Assembly (NCBI GenBank): GCA_026168605.1
Contig: JAPFDX010000030.1
Coordinates: 1-50,023 of the forward strand
Origin: Roseburia sp.
Lineage (GTDB): Bacteria > Bacillota > Clostridia > Lachnospirales > Lachnospiraceae
DNA: 50,023 nt
Direction of reading: 5' to 3'
The number at the start of each line of letters is the position of its first letter. Within the stretch, counting starts at the first letter, position 1. Positions 1 through 7,476 of the stretch are shown here, in pieces. The translations under genes and the position numbers were made by a program. Below the pieces are notes generated by a model. It was not told the origin of the DNA. It made no database searches and saw only the letters and a list, made by a program, of their open reading frames with translations.

Positions 1-561
1 AAATTTTGATTTGTCTGTTAGTTTGACGAAGTCTACGAACTCGTTTTGGAGTTCGATTGGGGGAAGCATAATTTGAAGTTGTTTTAATCTTGAAATAGAA
101 AGATAGTTTACTGTTGAACCTGATTGCATACTATCTATCTGTTTTCTAAAGCCGGGCATTTCAAACAAATTCACCAAATACAGTGGTGTGATTCTTTCAT
201 CGGCATTATACAGCCAACTAATCATACCATCTTGGAAATAGAATTCATCTGCTTCTTGTATTATGTAACATTGTCCTAATGTGCCACGAGATGTTATCAA
301 AATATCGCCAGCATTTGGAACAACATTAAATTGCTTCAATTCAGCATATTTTTTCTCAGAAATAAATAGTTCTGGTTCTATAATGTTGGCGGAAATTTTT
401 TTAGTCAAATCAGAGATGCGAAGAAAAGGAATGCCCTCTGATGTCTGTTCGGATTGATATATTCTCTTGCTAGAGCCAACAGTATATAACTCGCTAAGAT
501 TAAGCACCGGCAATGAATATGTATTTGTGTCAGGGTCACCAAACATCTCGATAAATCGTGA
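1..561 (-). pseudogene. hsdS: Type I restriction specificity (HsdS) cassette, start-less, runs off left edge
   Basis: On the minus strand an open frame runs from a TAA at 562-564 to the window edge. It opens with SRFIEMFGDP, the conserved segment at the start of an HsdS half, then one target-recognition domain, and ends near the edge with LPPIELQNEFVDFV, typical of the conserved helix after a recognition domain. HsdS selects the DNA sequence bound by the HsdR/HsdM restriction-methylation complex. No start codon or ribosome-binding site precedes SRFIEMF, so this looks like a silent half-gene used to swap recognition domains by inversion, as known for phase-variable hsdS loci. Whether an expressed hsdS, hsdM or recombinase lies to the left cannot be seen. 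An internal ATG at 546 could give a truncated product, but nothing supports its translation. Confidence 0.8.
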
Positions 562-578
562 TTATTCTGTTATAGCAG

Positions 579-598
579 GTCTTAGGGGTGCAACCCTA
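579..598. repeat. Small hairpin beside the hsdS cassette
   Basis: TTAGGG and CCCTAA form a 6-bp stem around a 6-nt loop, just upstream of the broken hsdS frame. Its role is unknown; it may mark the cassette boundary. Confidence 0.35.
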
Positions 599-617
599 AC
601 GAGATAGTATTTGGTAG

Positions 618-704
618 TTTGGCTATCCAAATACACTGCTCGCTAAGACGGTGCGGATTGCGGCAGTCTTACCGTTTGGATATCCAAATGGTCTGCTCGC
701 TAAG
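618..704. repeat. Two 30-bp direct repeats, each starting with a palindrome
   Basis: Copies at 618-647 and 675-704 differ at four positions. Each starts with a 14-bp palindromic box (TTTGGCTATCCAAA or TTTGGATATCCAAA, the second perfect) and ends in CTGCTCGCTAAG. Start-to-start spacing is 57 bp. The 13-mer CTCGCTAAGATTA at 697-709 recurs at 490-502 inside the hsdS cassette. The layout suggests protein-binding sites, possibly for a site-specific recombinase acting on hsdS or a regulator of the element. That role is inference. Confidence 0.55.
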
Positions 705-728
705 ATTACACAGTTATTTCTTTGTTCT

Positions 729-774
729 CAAAAAACAAGGCACAACCGACGGATTTTTTCCGAAGGCTGTGCCT
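729..774 (-). terminator. Rho-independent terminator of tnpV
   Basis: AGGCACAACC (738-747) pairs with GGCTGTGCCT (765-774) with one wobble. Read on the minus strand it is followed by a T-rich run (730-735). It lies directly downstream of the tnpV stop. Confidence 0.7.
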
Positions 775-778
775 GATT

Positions 779-1150
779 TCAACTGTATATTATTTCTGAA
801 TTTACTATTTCTGCTGCTCGACTGCGAATGTTATTCATCTTTTGAACCCATAACATCGGCTTGTCCGCTTTCAATTTTTCTGTAACATTTTCTTTTTCAA
901 CAAGTGATTTTACAAATTCCTGAAATAATTTTTCGGCTTGTTCTTCAATATCCGAAAGATATTCGTATAGCTTTTCCGAGGTCAAAAGATTGTAATATCG
1001 CACTCGATGATGCTGTTTAAGATAGTGCCGATGACGATTTGCCCACACACCGATATGTAAATTTTTTTGTTCTTTTGTCATCACACAAGGAATGAAATAC
1101 TTGCCCTCCGCCTGATAAATACCGCCCTGTTTTTCAAATATTGTTATCAT
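779..1150 (-). CDS. tnpV: TnpV-like transposon-encoded protein
   Basis: This 123-aa protein matches the TnpV family from clostridial transposons and conjugative elements: an N-terminal MITIFEKQGG, a central VWANRHRHYLKQHHR with NLLTSEKLYEYL, and a C-terminal WVQKMNNIRSRAAEIV helix. Its biochemical role is not established; the family travels with integrative elements as an accessory gene. An AGGAGG site precedes the ATG, and a good terminator follows. With the hsdS cassette it marks 1-1372 as the end of, or scar from, a mobile element beside rlmD. No recombinase or relaxase is in view. Confidence 0.82.
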   Translation of the reverse strand: MITIFEKQGGIYQAEGKYFIPCVMTKEQKNLHIGVWANRHRHYLKQHHRVRYYNLLTSEKLYEYLSDIEEQAEKLFQEFVKSLVEKENVTEKLKADKPMLWVQKMNNIRSRAAEIVNSEIIYS

Positions 1151-1195
1151 AAAAAACCTCCTGTAATTGATTTATTATCATTTTACAAGATGCTT

Positions 1196-1372
1196 TTAAT
1201 TCTTACCAATGTGTGAATTTTCGTTTATCTCAATACACTTGAAATACCATTCTGCACTATCAAACAGTGGCATATTTTGTCAGTTCATAGTATAATACGG
1301 TTTCAAGATTACACCCTCATCTACGATTTTGCCGACCTCAGCAAAATCACCACAATTTCCATATCTTCTATT
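1196..1372 (-). pseudogene. Decayed reading frame in phase after the rlmD stop
   Basis: Directly after the rlmD TAG the same frame stays protein-like for 59 codons, broken once by TGA: 30 residues ending in VILKPYYTMN, the TGA, then 27 residues including MPLFDSAEWYFKCIEINEN, then TAA. There is no start codon for the first part. One TGG-to-TGA change would join the halves. The parent family is not recognised. It may be the C-terminal remnant of a mobile-element gene, or a chance open frame. Confidence 0.35.
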
Positions 1373-3103
1373 CTATAAAATCATCTTAAAATGCCGCAGC
1401 GCTTCCTCAATCAACTTCTCTTTCTCCGGCGGACACTGTGGCTGTTTCGCATTTTCAGACTTTGCCGTATTGTAATTCTCTCTTTCGATAATTCCATACT
1501 TTTTCTTTATCTGAGTAATATACAACGAAGACACCTTTACATCATACTTTTCCTTAATGTACTCCTTAATTTTCTGATAGGTTGCCTTTGCCTCCGCAGC
1601 AGTTAAATCAAGTTCATCCATATCCACGGTAAGGTCGATATATGCGTCGGGAGTTTTTCTAACCAACTTGACAACCGTCTCCACGTGATACGTCGCCGGA
1701 AACATATCCACACAGCACACCTTCTCGACCGCATACCCCCGTGCGAGAAGTGTCTCCAAATCCCTGGCGAGGCTCGTCGGCTTACAGGAAATATACACCA
1801 TCTGCGGCACGCCATAGCGGACAATCTTCTCCAGCGCCTTCGGGTGGATCCCATCACGCGGCGGGTCGAGCACGATATAATCGGGCTTGTCCTCGATCTC
1901 GTCGATCACCTTTAACACGTCGCCGGCGATAAACTCACAATTTCCCAGACCGTTCAGTTTCGCATTCTCCCGGGCGGCATCCACCGCCTCCGCAACGATC
2001 TCGACGCCGATCACCTTTTTTGCCACGGGAGCGAGCATCTGCGCGATCGTTCCCGTTCCCGAATACAGATCAAAAACGACCTTCCCATCTGCGGAAGTCC
2101 CGTCTGCTCCGAGCGCGTCCCCGATAAATTCGCGCGCTGTGGTATAGAGCACCTCCGCGCCCAGAGAATTTGTCTGAAAAAAAGAAAACGGCGTGATCTG
2201 GAAGCGAAGCCCCAAAAGTTCCTCATAAAAATAATCCTGACCAAACAGAATTTCTGTGCCCTCATTGCAGACAACATCCGCGACACGATCATTTTTCGTA
2301 TGCAGGATTCCCGTCAGTTTCCCCTCGTATGTGACGGAAAGCAATGCATCTCTCCACCCAGAAAGAAGCGCCTCCTCCCACTCCATATCTGCATGATCCC
2401 TCCAGCCGCTCCCTGCTGCCGGGATCCACGCATCCTGCGTCGTCGTCACGAGATCGGTCAGTATCTCCCCCGTTTTCGCCGCCTTGCGCACCAGCAGATG
2501 GCGCAGATAACCGCTGTGTGAAAGCTTGTGATAATACGGGATCTCCCGCTCCTTAAAATAATCCAGCGTCACGCGCAGAATTTTCCGGAAATCCTCATCC
2601 ACGATCTGGCACTCCGGCACATTGACAATATCATAAAAGCTGCCACGTTTGTGCATACCGAGCGCCAGCGGTCCATCCTTGTGCGTATCGCCAAACGAAA
2701 ATTCCATCTTATTGCGGTACGCAGCGCGGCGCGGACTCTCCCGGATCCCAAGAAATTCATAGGACGGCTGGTGCGGCAGTATCGCATCGTCCATCAGCTT
2801 TTTGACCTGCGCTTCCTTCATGGCAAGCTGCTCCTCATACGGCAGGCTCTGGTATGTACAGCCGCCGCAGCTTCCCGCGTGCACGCAGCCCGCCTCCTCC
2901 AGCTCAAGCGGCGACTTCTCCAGAACCTCAAGCAGTCTGCCCTCACATTTGCCCTTGCGCACCTTATTGACCGCCGCGGACACCTTCTGCCCCTGTATAC
3001 CGTTTTTTACAACAACCTCTCTGCCTTCCTCCGCCATGAGAATCCCCTTATTCGGAAAATCCACACGCTCTATCACACCCTGAATGATCTGTCCTTTTTT
3101 CAC
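1373..3103 (-). CDS. rlmD: 23S rRNA (uracil-C5)-methyltransferase, RlmD/RumA family, with C-terminal extension
   Basis: It transfers a methyl group from SAM to C5 of a uridine in 23S rRNA. An N-terminal TRAM-like RNA-binding region is followed by a [4Fe-4S] cluster motif (Cys73, Cys79, Cys82, fourth Cys about 165), a SAM motif DLYSGTGT, the DPPRDGIHPKAL loop and the catalytic-Cys motif YISCKPTSLARDL, where K replaces the Asn usual in enterobacterial enzymes. The last ~75 residues, after the normal end near VETVVKLVRK, form an extra charged helical region with QPQCPPEKEK; similar tails occur in clostridial RlmD proteins, and this one looks more AT-rich than the rest. I prefer the GTG at 3103 with AGGA upstream; a TTG at 3124 is also open but has no ribosome-binding site. 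Confidence 0.92.
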   Translation of the reverse strand: MKKGQIIQGVIERVDFPNKGILMAEEGREVVVKNGIQGQKVSAAVNKVRKGKCEGRLLEVLEKSPLELEEAGCVHAGSCGGCTYQSLPYEEQLAMKEAQVKKLMDDAILPHQPSYEFLGIRESPRRAAYRNKMEFSFGDTHKDGPLALGMHKRGSFYDIVNVPECQIVDEDFRKILRVTLDYFKEREIPYYHKLSHSGYLRHLLVRKAAKTGEILTDLVTTTQDAWIPAAGSGWRDHADMEWEEALLSGWRDALLSVTYEGKLTGILHTKNDRVADVVCNEGTEILFGQDYFYEELLGLRFQITPFSFFQTNSLGAEVLYTTAREFIGDALGADGTSADGKVVFDLYSGTGTIAQMLAPVAKKVIGVEIVAEAVDAARENAKLNGLGNCEFIAGDVLKVIDEIEDKPDYIVLDPPRDGIHPKALEKIVRYGVPQMVYISCKPTSLARDLETLLARGYAVEKVCCVDMFPATYHVETVVKLVRKTPDAYIDLTVDMDELDLTAAEAKATYQKIKEYIKEKYDVKVSSLYITQIKKKYGIIERENYNTAKSENAKQPQCPPEKEKLIEEALRHFKMIL

Positions 3104-3131
3104 CAAAAATTCCTGCCCTTCCAAAACTCAC

Positions 3132-3159
3132 AAAAAGGGCTGCTGTCCGCAGCCCTTTT
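3132..3159. terminator. Terminator between the acidic membrane protein gene and rlmD
   Basis: AAAAGGGCTGC (3133-3143) pairs perfectly with GCAGCCCTTTT (3149-3159) around a 5-nt loop, with A and T runs at both ends. It lies between the stop at 3167 and the rlmD start at 3103, so it should limit read-through into rlmD. Confidence 0.8.
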
Positions 3160-3166
3160 GCTCTGA

Positions 3167-3457
3167 TTATTCCTCTGTCTTCTTCTCAGCCGTTGTCTCC
3201 GTTACTTTTTCCGGCTCATCCTCGTCGTCCTCGAAAAAATCGTCCTCAAAGTCGTCCTCAAAATCATCCTCGAAGTCGTCTAAGTAGTCCGGGGTAAAGA
3301 AACGGTAAATTCCGTAAATCGCCGCCGCAACTGCAACGATAATACCTACAATCGCAAAAATCCATACGATTCTGGAAGATCTCTTCTCCTCTTCCTGCTT
3401 CTTGTTCAACAGATCGTTCAACTTGGTCATGCTAATCAGTTCTTCCACCTTGTTCAT
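3167..3457 (-). CDS. Small single-pass membrane protein with acidic repeat tail
   Basis: The 96-aa product has a charged N-terminal helix (MNKVEELISMTKLNDLLNKK), one transmembrane segment (IVWIFAIVGIIVAVAAAIYG, about residues 31-50) and a very acidic tail built on a four-residue DFED repeat. The start at 3457 is chosen because AGGAGG precedes it; an ATG 13 codons upstream has no such site. No function is recognised. By the positive-inside rule the basic segment KRSSR before the membrane helix suggests a cytoplasmic N-terminus and an extracytoplasmic acidic tail, which could bind cations or cell-wall material. It sits downstream of pcrA on the same strand, about 107 bp away. Confidence 0.7.
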   Translation of the reverse strand: MNKVEELISMTKLNDLLNKKQEEEKRSSRIVWIFAIVGIIVAVAAAIYGIYRFFTPDYLDDFEDDFEDDFEDDFFEDDEDEPEKVTETTAEKKTEE

Positions 3458-3564
3458 TGGATTATCCTCCTCCTTATTTATATGCTGCATCTCCAAAATC
3501 TGGTTTCTTCTATATTCTTAATTATATCATATGTTTCCCAATTCGCCTATATAAATTCGCAATT

Positions 3565-5793
3565 TTATATTTTTTTTAGCTTTGCAAAGGACGCAAACAT
3601 CTTCTTGGTTCCGGCAGTGTCAAATGCCACCGTCACCTCAAAATCCCTGCCGCCCTCCACGATGCCTGTCACCGTGCCGTTTCCAAATTTGACGTGGGAA
3701 ACGCGGTCGCCCACGCCGTAGTCCAGACTTCCGCCCACCGTGCGCGCCGAGGCAAACGCCTTCGCCTGCATACTCTGCCCGGACGGCTGGCGGCTCACCG
3801 CCGGACGTTTCGGGCGCACCGGAAGCTTCTGCTCCCTGCTCTCGCCGTAAGACGGCTTCCGGATCTCACCGGAGAGCAGTTCCGCCGGGATCTCCTTCAC
3901 AAACCGTGACACTTTATTATATTGCGTCTCGCCGCGGATCATACGTTGTCTCGCGCAGGTGATCGCAAGTTCTTTTTTCGCACGCGTGATCCCGACATAG
4001 GCGAGGCGGCGCTCCTCCTCCAGTTCCTCCGTGGCATTGTCCGAGACAATCGACATATAGCTCGGAAAAAGTCCGTCCTCCATGCCTGCGAGATACACCT
4101 TCGGGAACTCCAGTCCCTTCGCACTGTGCAGCGTCATCAGCACCACATATTCATTTCCCTCTTCCAGACCATCGATATCGGCAACCAGCGCAACCTCCTC
4201 CAGAAATCCGCCGAGAGACGGCTGCTCCTCGTTCTCCTCGTAGCTTACCGCCTTGCTGATAAACTCGTCGATATTCTCAATTCTCACCTGCGCCTCCTCC
4301 GTGTCCTCCGCCTCGAGCTCCTTCACATAGCCGGTCTCCTCGATGACCTCCCGCAAAAGCTCCGACACGCCGAGGTAGGGCAGCTTGCTGCGCATCGTCT
4401 GGATAAACGTCACAAACGGCCGGATCTTCGCAGCCGCCTTTCCCAGCGACGGGATTTCATCCGCCTGCTTTAGTGCGTCATAAAAGCTGATCCCATAATC
4501 TTCCGCATAGTCGGACACACGGTTTAAGGTCGTCGCACCGATGCCGCGCTTTGGCACGTTGATGATGCGGCGCACCGCAAGGTCATCCCTTGCATTGTCG
4601 ATCGTTTTTAAGTACGCCAGCAGATCCTTGACCTCCTTGCGCGCATAGAAATTGACGCCGCCGACGATCTTATACGGAATATTCGAGGTGATAAAACGCT
4701 CCTCAAACAGACGGGACTGCGCATTCGTGCGGTAGAGCACCGCATAATCGCCATAGCCGAATTTCCCGTTCCGTATCCCCGACTGGATGTCGCGCGCCAC
4801 GAAATCCGCCTCGTCATACGCCGTGTCAAACTGTTCAAAATCAATCTGCTCTCCCCGGTCGTTTGCCGTCCAGAGAGACTTGCGTTTTCTCCCGACATTG
4901 TTTGCGATCACGCCGTTTGCCGCATCCAGAATATTTTGCGTCGAGCGGTAATTCTGTTCCAGCTTGATCGTCACCGCATCCGGAAAATGCTTCTCAAAAT
5001 TTAAAATATTATAGATATTTGCGCCGCGGAATTTGTAGATCGACTGGTCGTCGTCGCCCACCACGCAGAGGTTTTTATATTTCCCCGCAAGCAGACGGAT
5101 CAGCTCAAACTGCGCCGTATTCGTATCCTGGTACTCGTCCACCACGATATAGCGGAAACGCTCCTGATAGTAGGCGAGCACCTCCGCGTCATTCCGGAGC
5201 AGCTCAACCGTCTTTACGATCAGATCGTCAAAATCAAGCGCATTGTTTTTCTTCAGCACATTCTGGTATTCCCGGTACACCTCCGCCTGCCTGCGCTTTC
5301 CAAAATCGCCCGCTGCCTTCAGCGCAAAGTCATCCGGGGCGATCAGCTCGTCCTTCGCCGAGGAGATCGCTGCGAGAAGACTGCGCTCCTTGTATATCTT
5401 CGTGTCGATGTTCAGACGCTTGCAGATCTCCTTCATCACCGACTTGGAATCATCCGCATCGTAAATCGTAAAATTTGTATCGTATCCGATACGGTCAATG
5501 TGCCGTCTTAAAATGCGCACACACGTCGAGTGAAACGTGGATACCCAGATGCTCTCCGACCCATAGCCGACCATCGCGTCGATGCGCTCGCGCATCTCTC
5601 CCGCCGCCTTGTTCGTAAAGGTGATCGCCATGATATGATACGGGTTGATCCCCTTTTCCTCGATCAGATATGCAGTCCGGTGGGTGAGCACCCGCGTCTT
5701 TCCCGAGCCTGCGCCCGCGAGGATCAGAACCGGTCCCTCCGTCGTCGTCACACCAAGCTTCTGCTGTTCATTTAATGTATCGTAAATACTCAT
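3565..5793 (-). CDS. pcrA: ATP-dependent DNA helicase PcrA (UvrD/Rep family)
   Basis: PcrA is a superfamily 1A 3'-to-5' helicase acting in repair, rolling-circle replication and removal of RNA polymerase or RecA from DNA. The 742-aa product shows all core motifs: Walker A AGAGSGKT (26-33), the Walker B segment VVDEYQDTN, GDDDQSIYKFRGA, LEQNYRST, TLHSAKGLEFPKVY and RRLAYVGITRA. The C-terminal VGDRVSHVKFGNGTV module is the Tudor-like domain typical of PcrA. The ATG at 5793 has AGGA upstream and begins MSIYDTLNEQQ, the usual family start. An open frame continues 30 codons further upstream into the inverted-repeat element at 5823-6133, but that is unlikely to be translated. Confidence 0.96.
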   Translation of the reverse strand: MSIYDTLNEQQKLGVTTTEGPVLILAGAGSGKTRVLTHRTAYLIEEKGINPYHIMAITFTNKAAGEMRERIDAMVGYGSESIWVSTFHSTCVRILRRHIDRIGYDTNFTIYDADDSKSVMKEICKRLNIDTKIYKERSLLAAISSAKDELIAPDDFALKAAGDFGKRRQAEVYREYQNVLKKNNALDFDDLIVKTVELLRNDAEVLAYYQERFRYIVVDEYQDTNTAQFELIRLLAGKYKNLCVVGDDDQSIYKFRGANIYNILNFEKHFPDAVTIKLEQNYRSTQNILDAANGVIANNVGRKRKSLWTANDRGEQIDFEQFDTAYDEADFVARDIQSGIRNGKFGYGDYAVLYRTNAQSRLFEERFITSNIPYKIVGGVNFYARKEVKDLLAYLKTIDNARDDLAVRRIINVPKRGIGATTLNRVSDYAEDYGISFYDALKQADEIPSLGKAAAKIRPFVTFIQTMRSKLPYLGVSELLREVIEETGYVKELEAEDTEEAQVRIENIDEFISKAVSYEENEEQPSLGGFLEEVALVADIDGLEEGNEYVVLMTLHSAKGLEFPKVYLAGMEDGLFPSYMSIVSDNATEELEEERRLAYVGITRAKKELAITCARQRMIRGETQYNKVSRFVKEIPAELLSGEIRKPSYGESREQKLPVRPKRPAVSRQPSGQSMQAKAFASARTVGGSLDYGVGDRVSHVKFGNGTVTGIVEGGRDFEVTVAFDTAGTKKMFASFAKLKKI

Positions 5794-5822
5794 AAAATCT
5801 CGTCCTTTTCTCCTGATGTTTC

Positions 5823-6133
5823 TGATGTTGGGTGCAAATGGGGCTTTGGGCAGACTGTTCCCGGCAAATTCTGCAAATAACATTCTTTTTGTTCAGGGTT
5901 CCGAATCTAAGAGCTTCTAAAATGTTCTGGATTAAAAATTGTTTATGAACGCAACCGTCCTCTATGCACCATCCGTGGTGCAGTTCGGACTTTCGCCGGC
6001 ATCCCTGCCGCCGAATTGCTGAAAACTGGCAGAACATCAAGAAGCTCTAAGATTCTCCACATTCACAAATCAGAATGTTATTTGTATAATCTGCCAATCT
6101 CAATTTTCAAAGCACACTTTGCACCCAACATCA
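5823..6133. mobile_element. 311-bp inverted-repeat (MITE-like) element upstream of pcrA
   Basis: The ends are exact 16-bp inverted repeats, TGATGTTGGGTGCAAA at 5823-5838 and its complement at 6118-6133. Behind them the two arms remain complementary, with mismatches, over about 110 bp each. The centre (about 5935-6020) does not pair between arms but holds hairpins such as GCACCATCCGTGGTGC and CGGCATCCCTGCCG. No convincing gene lies inside and no target-site duplication is obvious. The pcrA-proximal end is 29 bp from the pcrA start, so it probably shapes the pcrA leader. A non-autonomous transposon is the simplest reading; a structured RNA is the alternative. Confidence 0.65.
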
Positions 6134-6214
6134 CAATCTACAGTATAACATACTTTTATTTCGATTTCGATAGAAAACAGAACGTATTTTCTTGTTTTTT
6201 CGTATATTTGTCTC

Positions 6215-6243
6215 TTGTCATATAGTTTTGAAAACTATATAAT
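6215..6243 (+). promoter_or_regulatory. Sigma-A promoter of the DUF1836 gene overlapping a palindrome
   Basis: TTGTCA (6215-6220), a 17-bp spacer and TATAAT (6238-6243). A perfect 21-bp inverted repeat (ATATAGTTTT and its complement around one G) occupies 6220-6240, covering the whole spacer. A repressor bound there would block RNA polymerase. Autoregulation by the downstream protein, which has a helix-turn-helix-like segment, is a reasonable guess. Confidence 0.7.
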
Positions 6244-6264
6244 ATGAATGTGAGGTGACAGAAG

Positions 6265-6894
6265 ATGGATACAAACACAAAACAGTTCCTGAGTGAACTT
6301 TTAGAGAGTTTAAAAAAACTGGACTATGTCAAACCGGAGGACATTCCGAACATTGATTTATACATGGATCAGATCACGACCTTCATGGACTCCCAGCTCG
6401 CAGATTTCAAGCGCCATGAGGACGACAAGATCCTGACTAAGACCATGATCAACAACTATGCGAAGAATAATCTGCTTCCACCGCCGGACAAGAAGAAATA
6501 CAGCAAGGAGCATATGCTGACGCTGATTTTCATCTACTACTTCAAGAGCATCTTAAGCATCAGCGATATTCAGAGCATCCTGAATCCGATCACAGACAAG
6601 TACTTTGGCAAAACAGACGAGAGTTCTTACAGTCTTGAAGATATCTATAAGGAAGTGTTTGGTTTAGAGCACGATGAGACGCTCAATGTCATGAAGGACA
6701 TCACGAAGAAATTTCAGACTGCACAGCAGACATTCCCTGACGCTGCGGATGAAGACGCCGATCTGCTCCGAACTTTCAGCTTTATCTGTATGCTCTGCTA
6801 TGACGTCTATGTGAAGAAGACACTGATCGAGAAAATGATCGACCGCGCCGCTGCGAAGGTAGGGGAGACCACAGAAAAAAATAAGGAAAACTGA
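6265..6894 (+). CDS. DUF1836 family protein (putative MerR-like DNA-binding)
   Basis: The 209-aa sequence fits the DUF1836 family (Bacillus YkrK-like). Its middle (about 50-110) resembles a MerR-type recognition unit: KILTKTMINNYAKNNLLPPP followed by KKKYSKEHMLTLIFI and a helix containing LSISDIQSIL. The rest is helical and acidic, without membrane segments or a signal peptide. Family members are presumed transcription regulators, but targets are unknown. It has its own strong promoter overlaid by a palindrome, and AGGTGA before the ATG. It converges on the YerC-like gene and shares a terminator with it. Confidence 0.8.
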   Translation: MDTNTKQFLSELLESLKKLDYVKPEDIPNIDLYMDQITTFMDSQLADFKRHEDDKILTKTMINNYAKNNLLPPPDKKKYSKEHMLTLIFIYYFKSILSISDIQSILNPITDKYFGKTDESSYSLEDIYKEVFGLEHDETLNVMKDITKKFQTAQQTFPDAADEDADLLRTFSFICMLCYDVYVKKTLIEKMIDRAAAKVGETTEKNKEN

Positions 6895-6900
6895 TTCAGA

Positions 6901-6937
6901 GAAAAGAGTTTGCTGCAATCCGGCAAACTCTTTTCCT
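6901..6937. terminator. Bidirectional terminator between DUF1836 and YerC-like genes
   Basis: GAAAAGAGTTTGC (6901-6913) pairs perfectly with GCAAACTCTTTTC (6923-6935) around a 9-nt loop, with T-rich sequence after it on each strand. It serves two convergent genes. Confidence 0.85.
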
Positions 6938-6958
6938 TGTCTATGTCTATCGCAAGAC

Positions 6959-7264
6959 TTATTCATTTTCCGGATCGCTGTTTTGCATCCGCGAAAAAAC
7001 CATATCATAACCGTCATTTCCATAATTCAGCGAACGGTTCACACGGCTGATGGTCGCAGTCGACGCCCCCGTTTTCTCCGCGATATCCAGATAGGTTTTC
7101 TGGTCGCGCAGCATCCTCGCCACCTCAAAGCGCTGTGATAACGAAAGTAATTCATTTACGGTACAGACATCCTCAAAAAAAGTATAACATTCCTCTCTGT
7201 CCTGAAGACTCAGGATCGCATCAAAAAGATGATTGACTGCCTCTGTCCTAAGTTTCTTGCTCAT
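6959..7264 (-). CDS. YerC/YecD family TrpR-related DNA-binding protein
   Basis: This 101-aa protein is a compact all-helical regulator related to the tryptophan repressor. VNELLSLSQRFEVARML and YLDIAEKTGASTATISRVNRSL form the helix-turn-helix core (about residues 35-80). The ATG is preceded by AGGAGAGG. In Bacillus, yerC is a neighbour of the pcrB-pcrA-ligA region, so its position about 1.2 kb from pcrA may be a trace of that order. Ligand and target are unknown; the tryptophan-binding role of TrpR should not be assumed. Confidence 0.85.
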   Translation of the reverse strand: MSKKLRTEAVNHLFDAILSLQDREECYTFFEDVCTVNELLSLSQRFEVARMLRDQKTYLDIAEKTGASTATISRVNRSLNYGNDGYDMVFSRMQNSDPENE

Positions 7265-7476
7265 AGCCCTCTCCTTTTTCTTTTCGTCTTTTGTTATTTT
7301 AGCATATTAAAGTTTTGAAGTAAACACCAATTTAACGCGGTATACCGCTAAATCCGATGGGCGCAATGCGCCTCCAGACATCTTGCATTCAAGGCGTATG
7401 CTTGTTATAATAATAAAAATATTTCAAAATTGCAAGCACTTATTTTACCTTATGAGAGCACTGGAGAACACAGATT

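Noticed and set aside
619-885. Plus-strand ORF over the repeats and tnpV end
   Set aside because: It overlaps the tnpV terminator and repeats, has no ribosome-binding site and no protein-like pattern.
2528-3166. Long plus-strand ORF opposite rlmD
   Set aside because: It is the antisense of a clearly conserved gene; composition of high-GC codons on the other strand explains the open frame.
5930-6025. RNase P-like GAAAGTCCGAAC in the inverted-repeat core
   Set aside because: Only a short resemblance; the flanking conserved regions of RNase P RNA are missing.
5768-6040. 90-aa minus-strand ORF over the inverted-repeat element
   Set aside because: It runs through the palindromic arms and into the pcrA start; no ribosome-binding site and a repeat-derived sequence.
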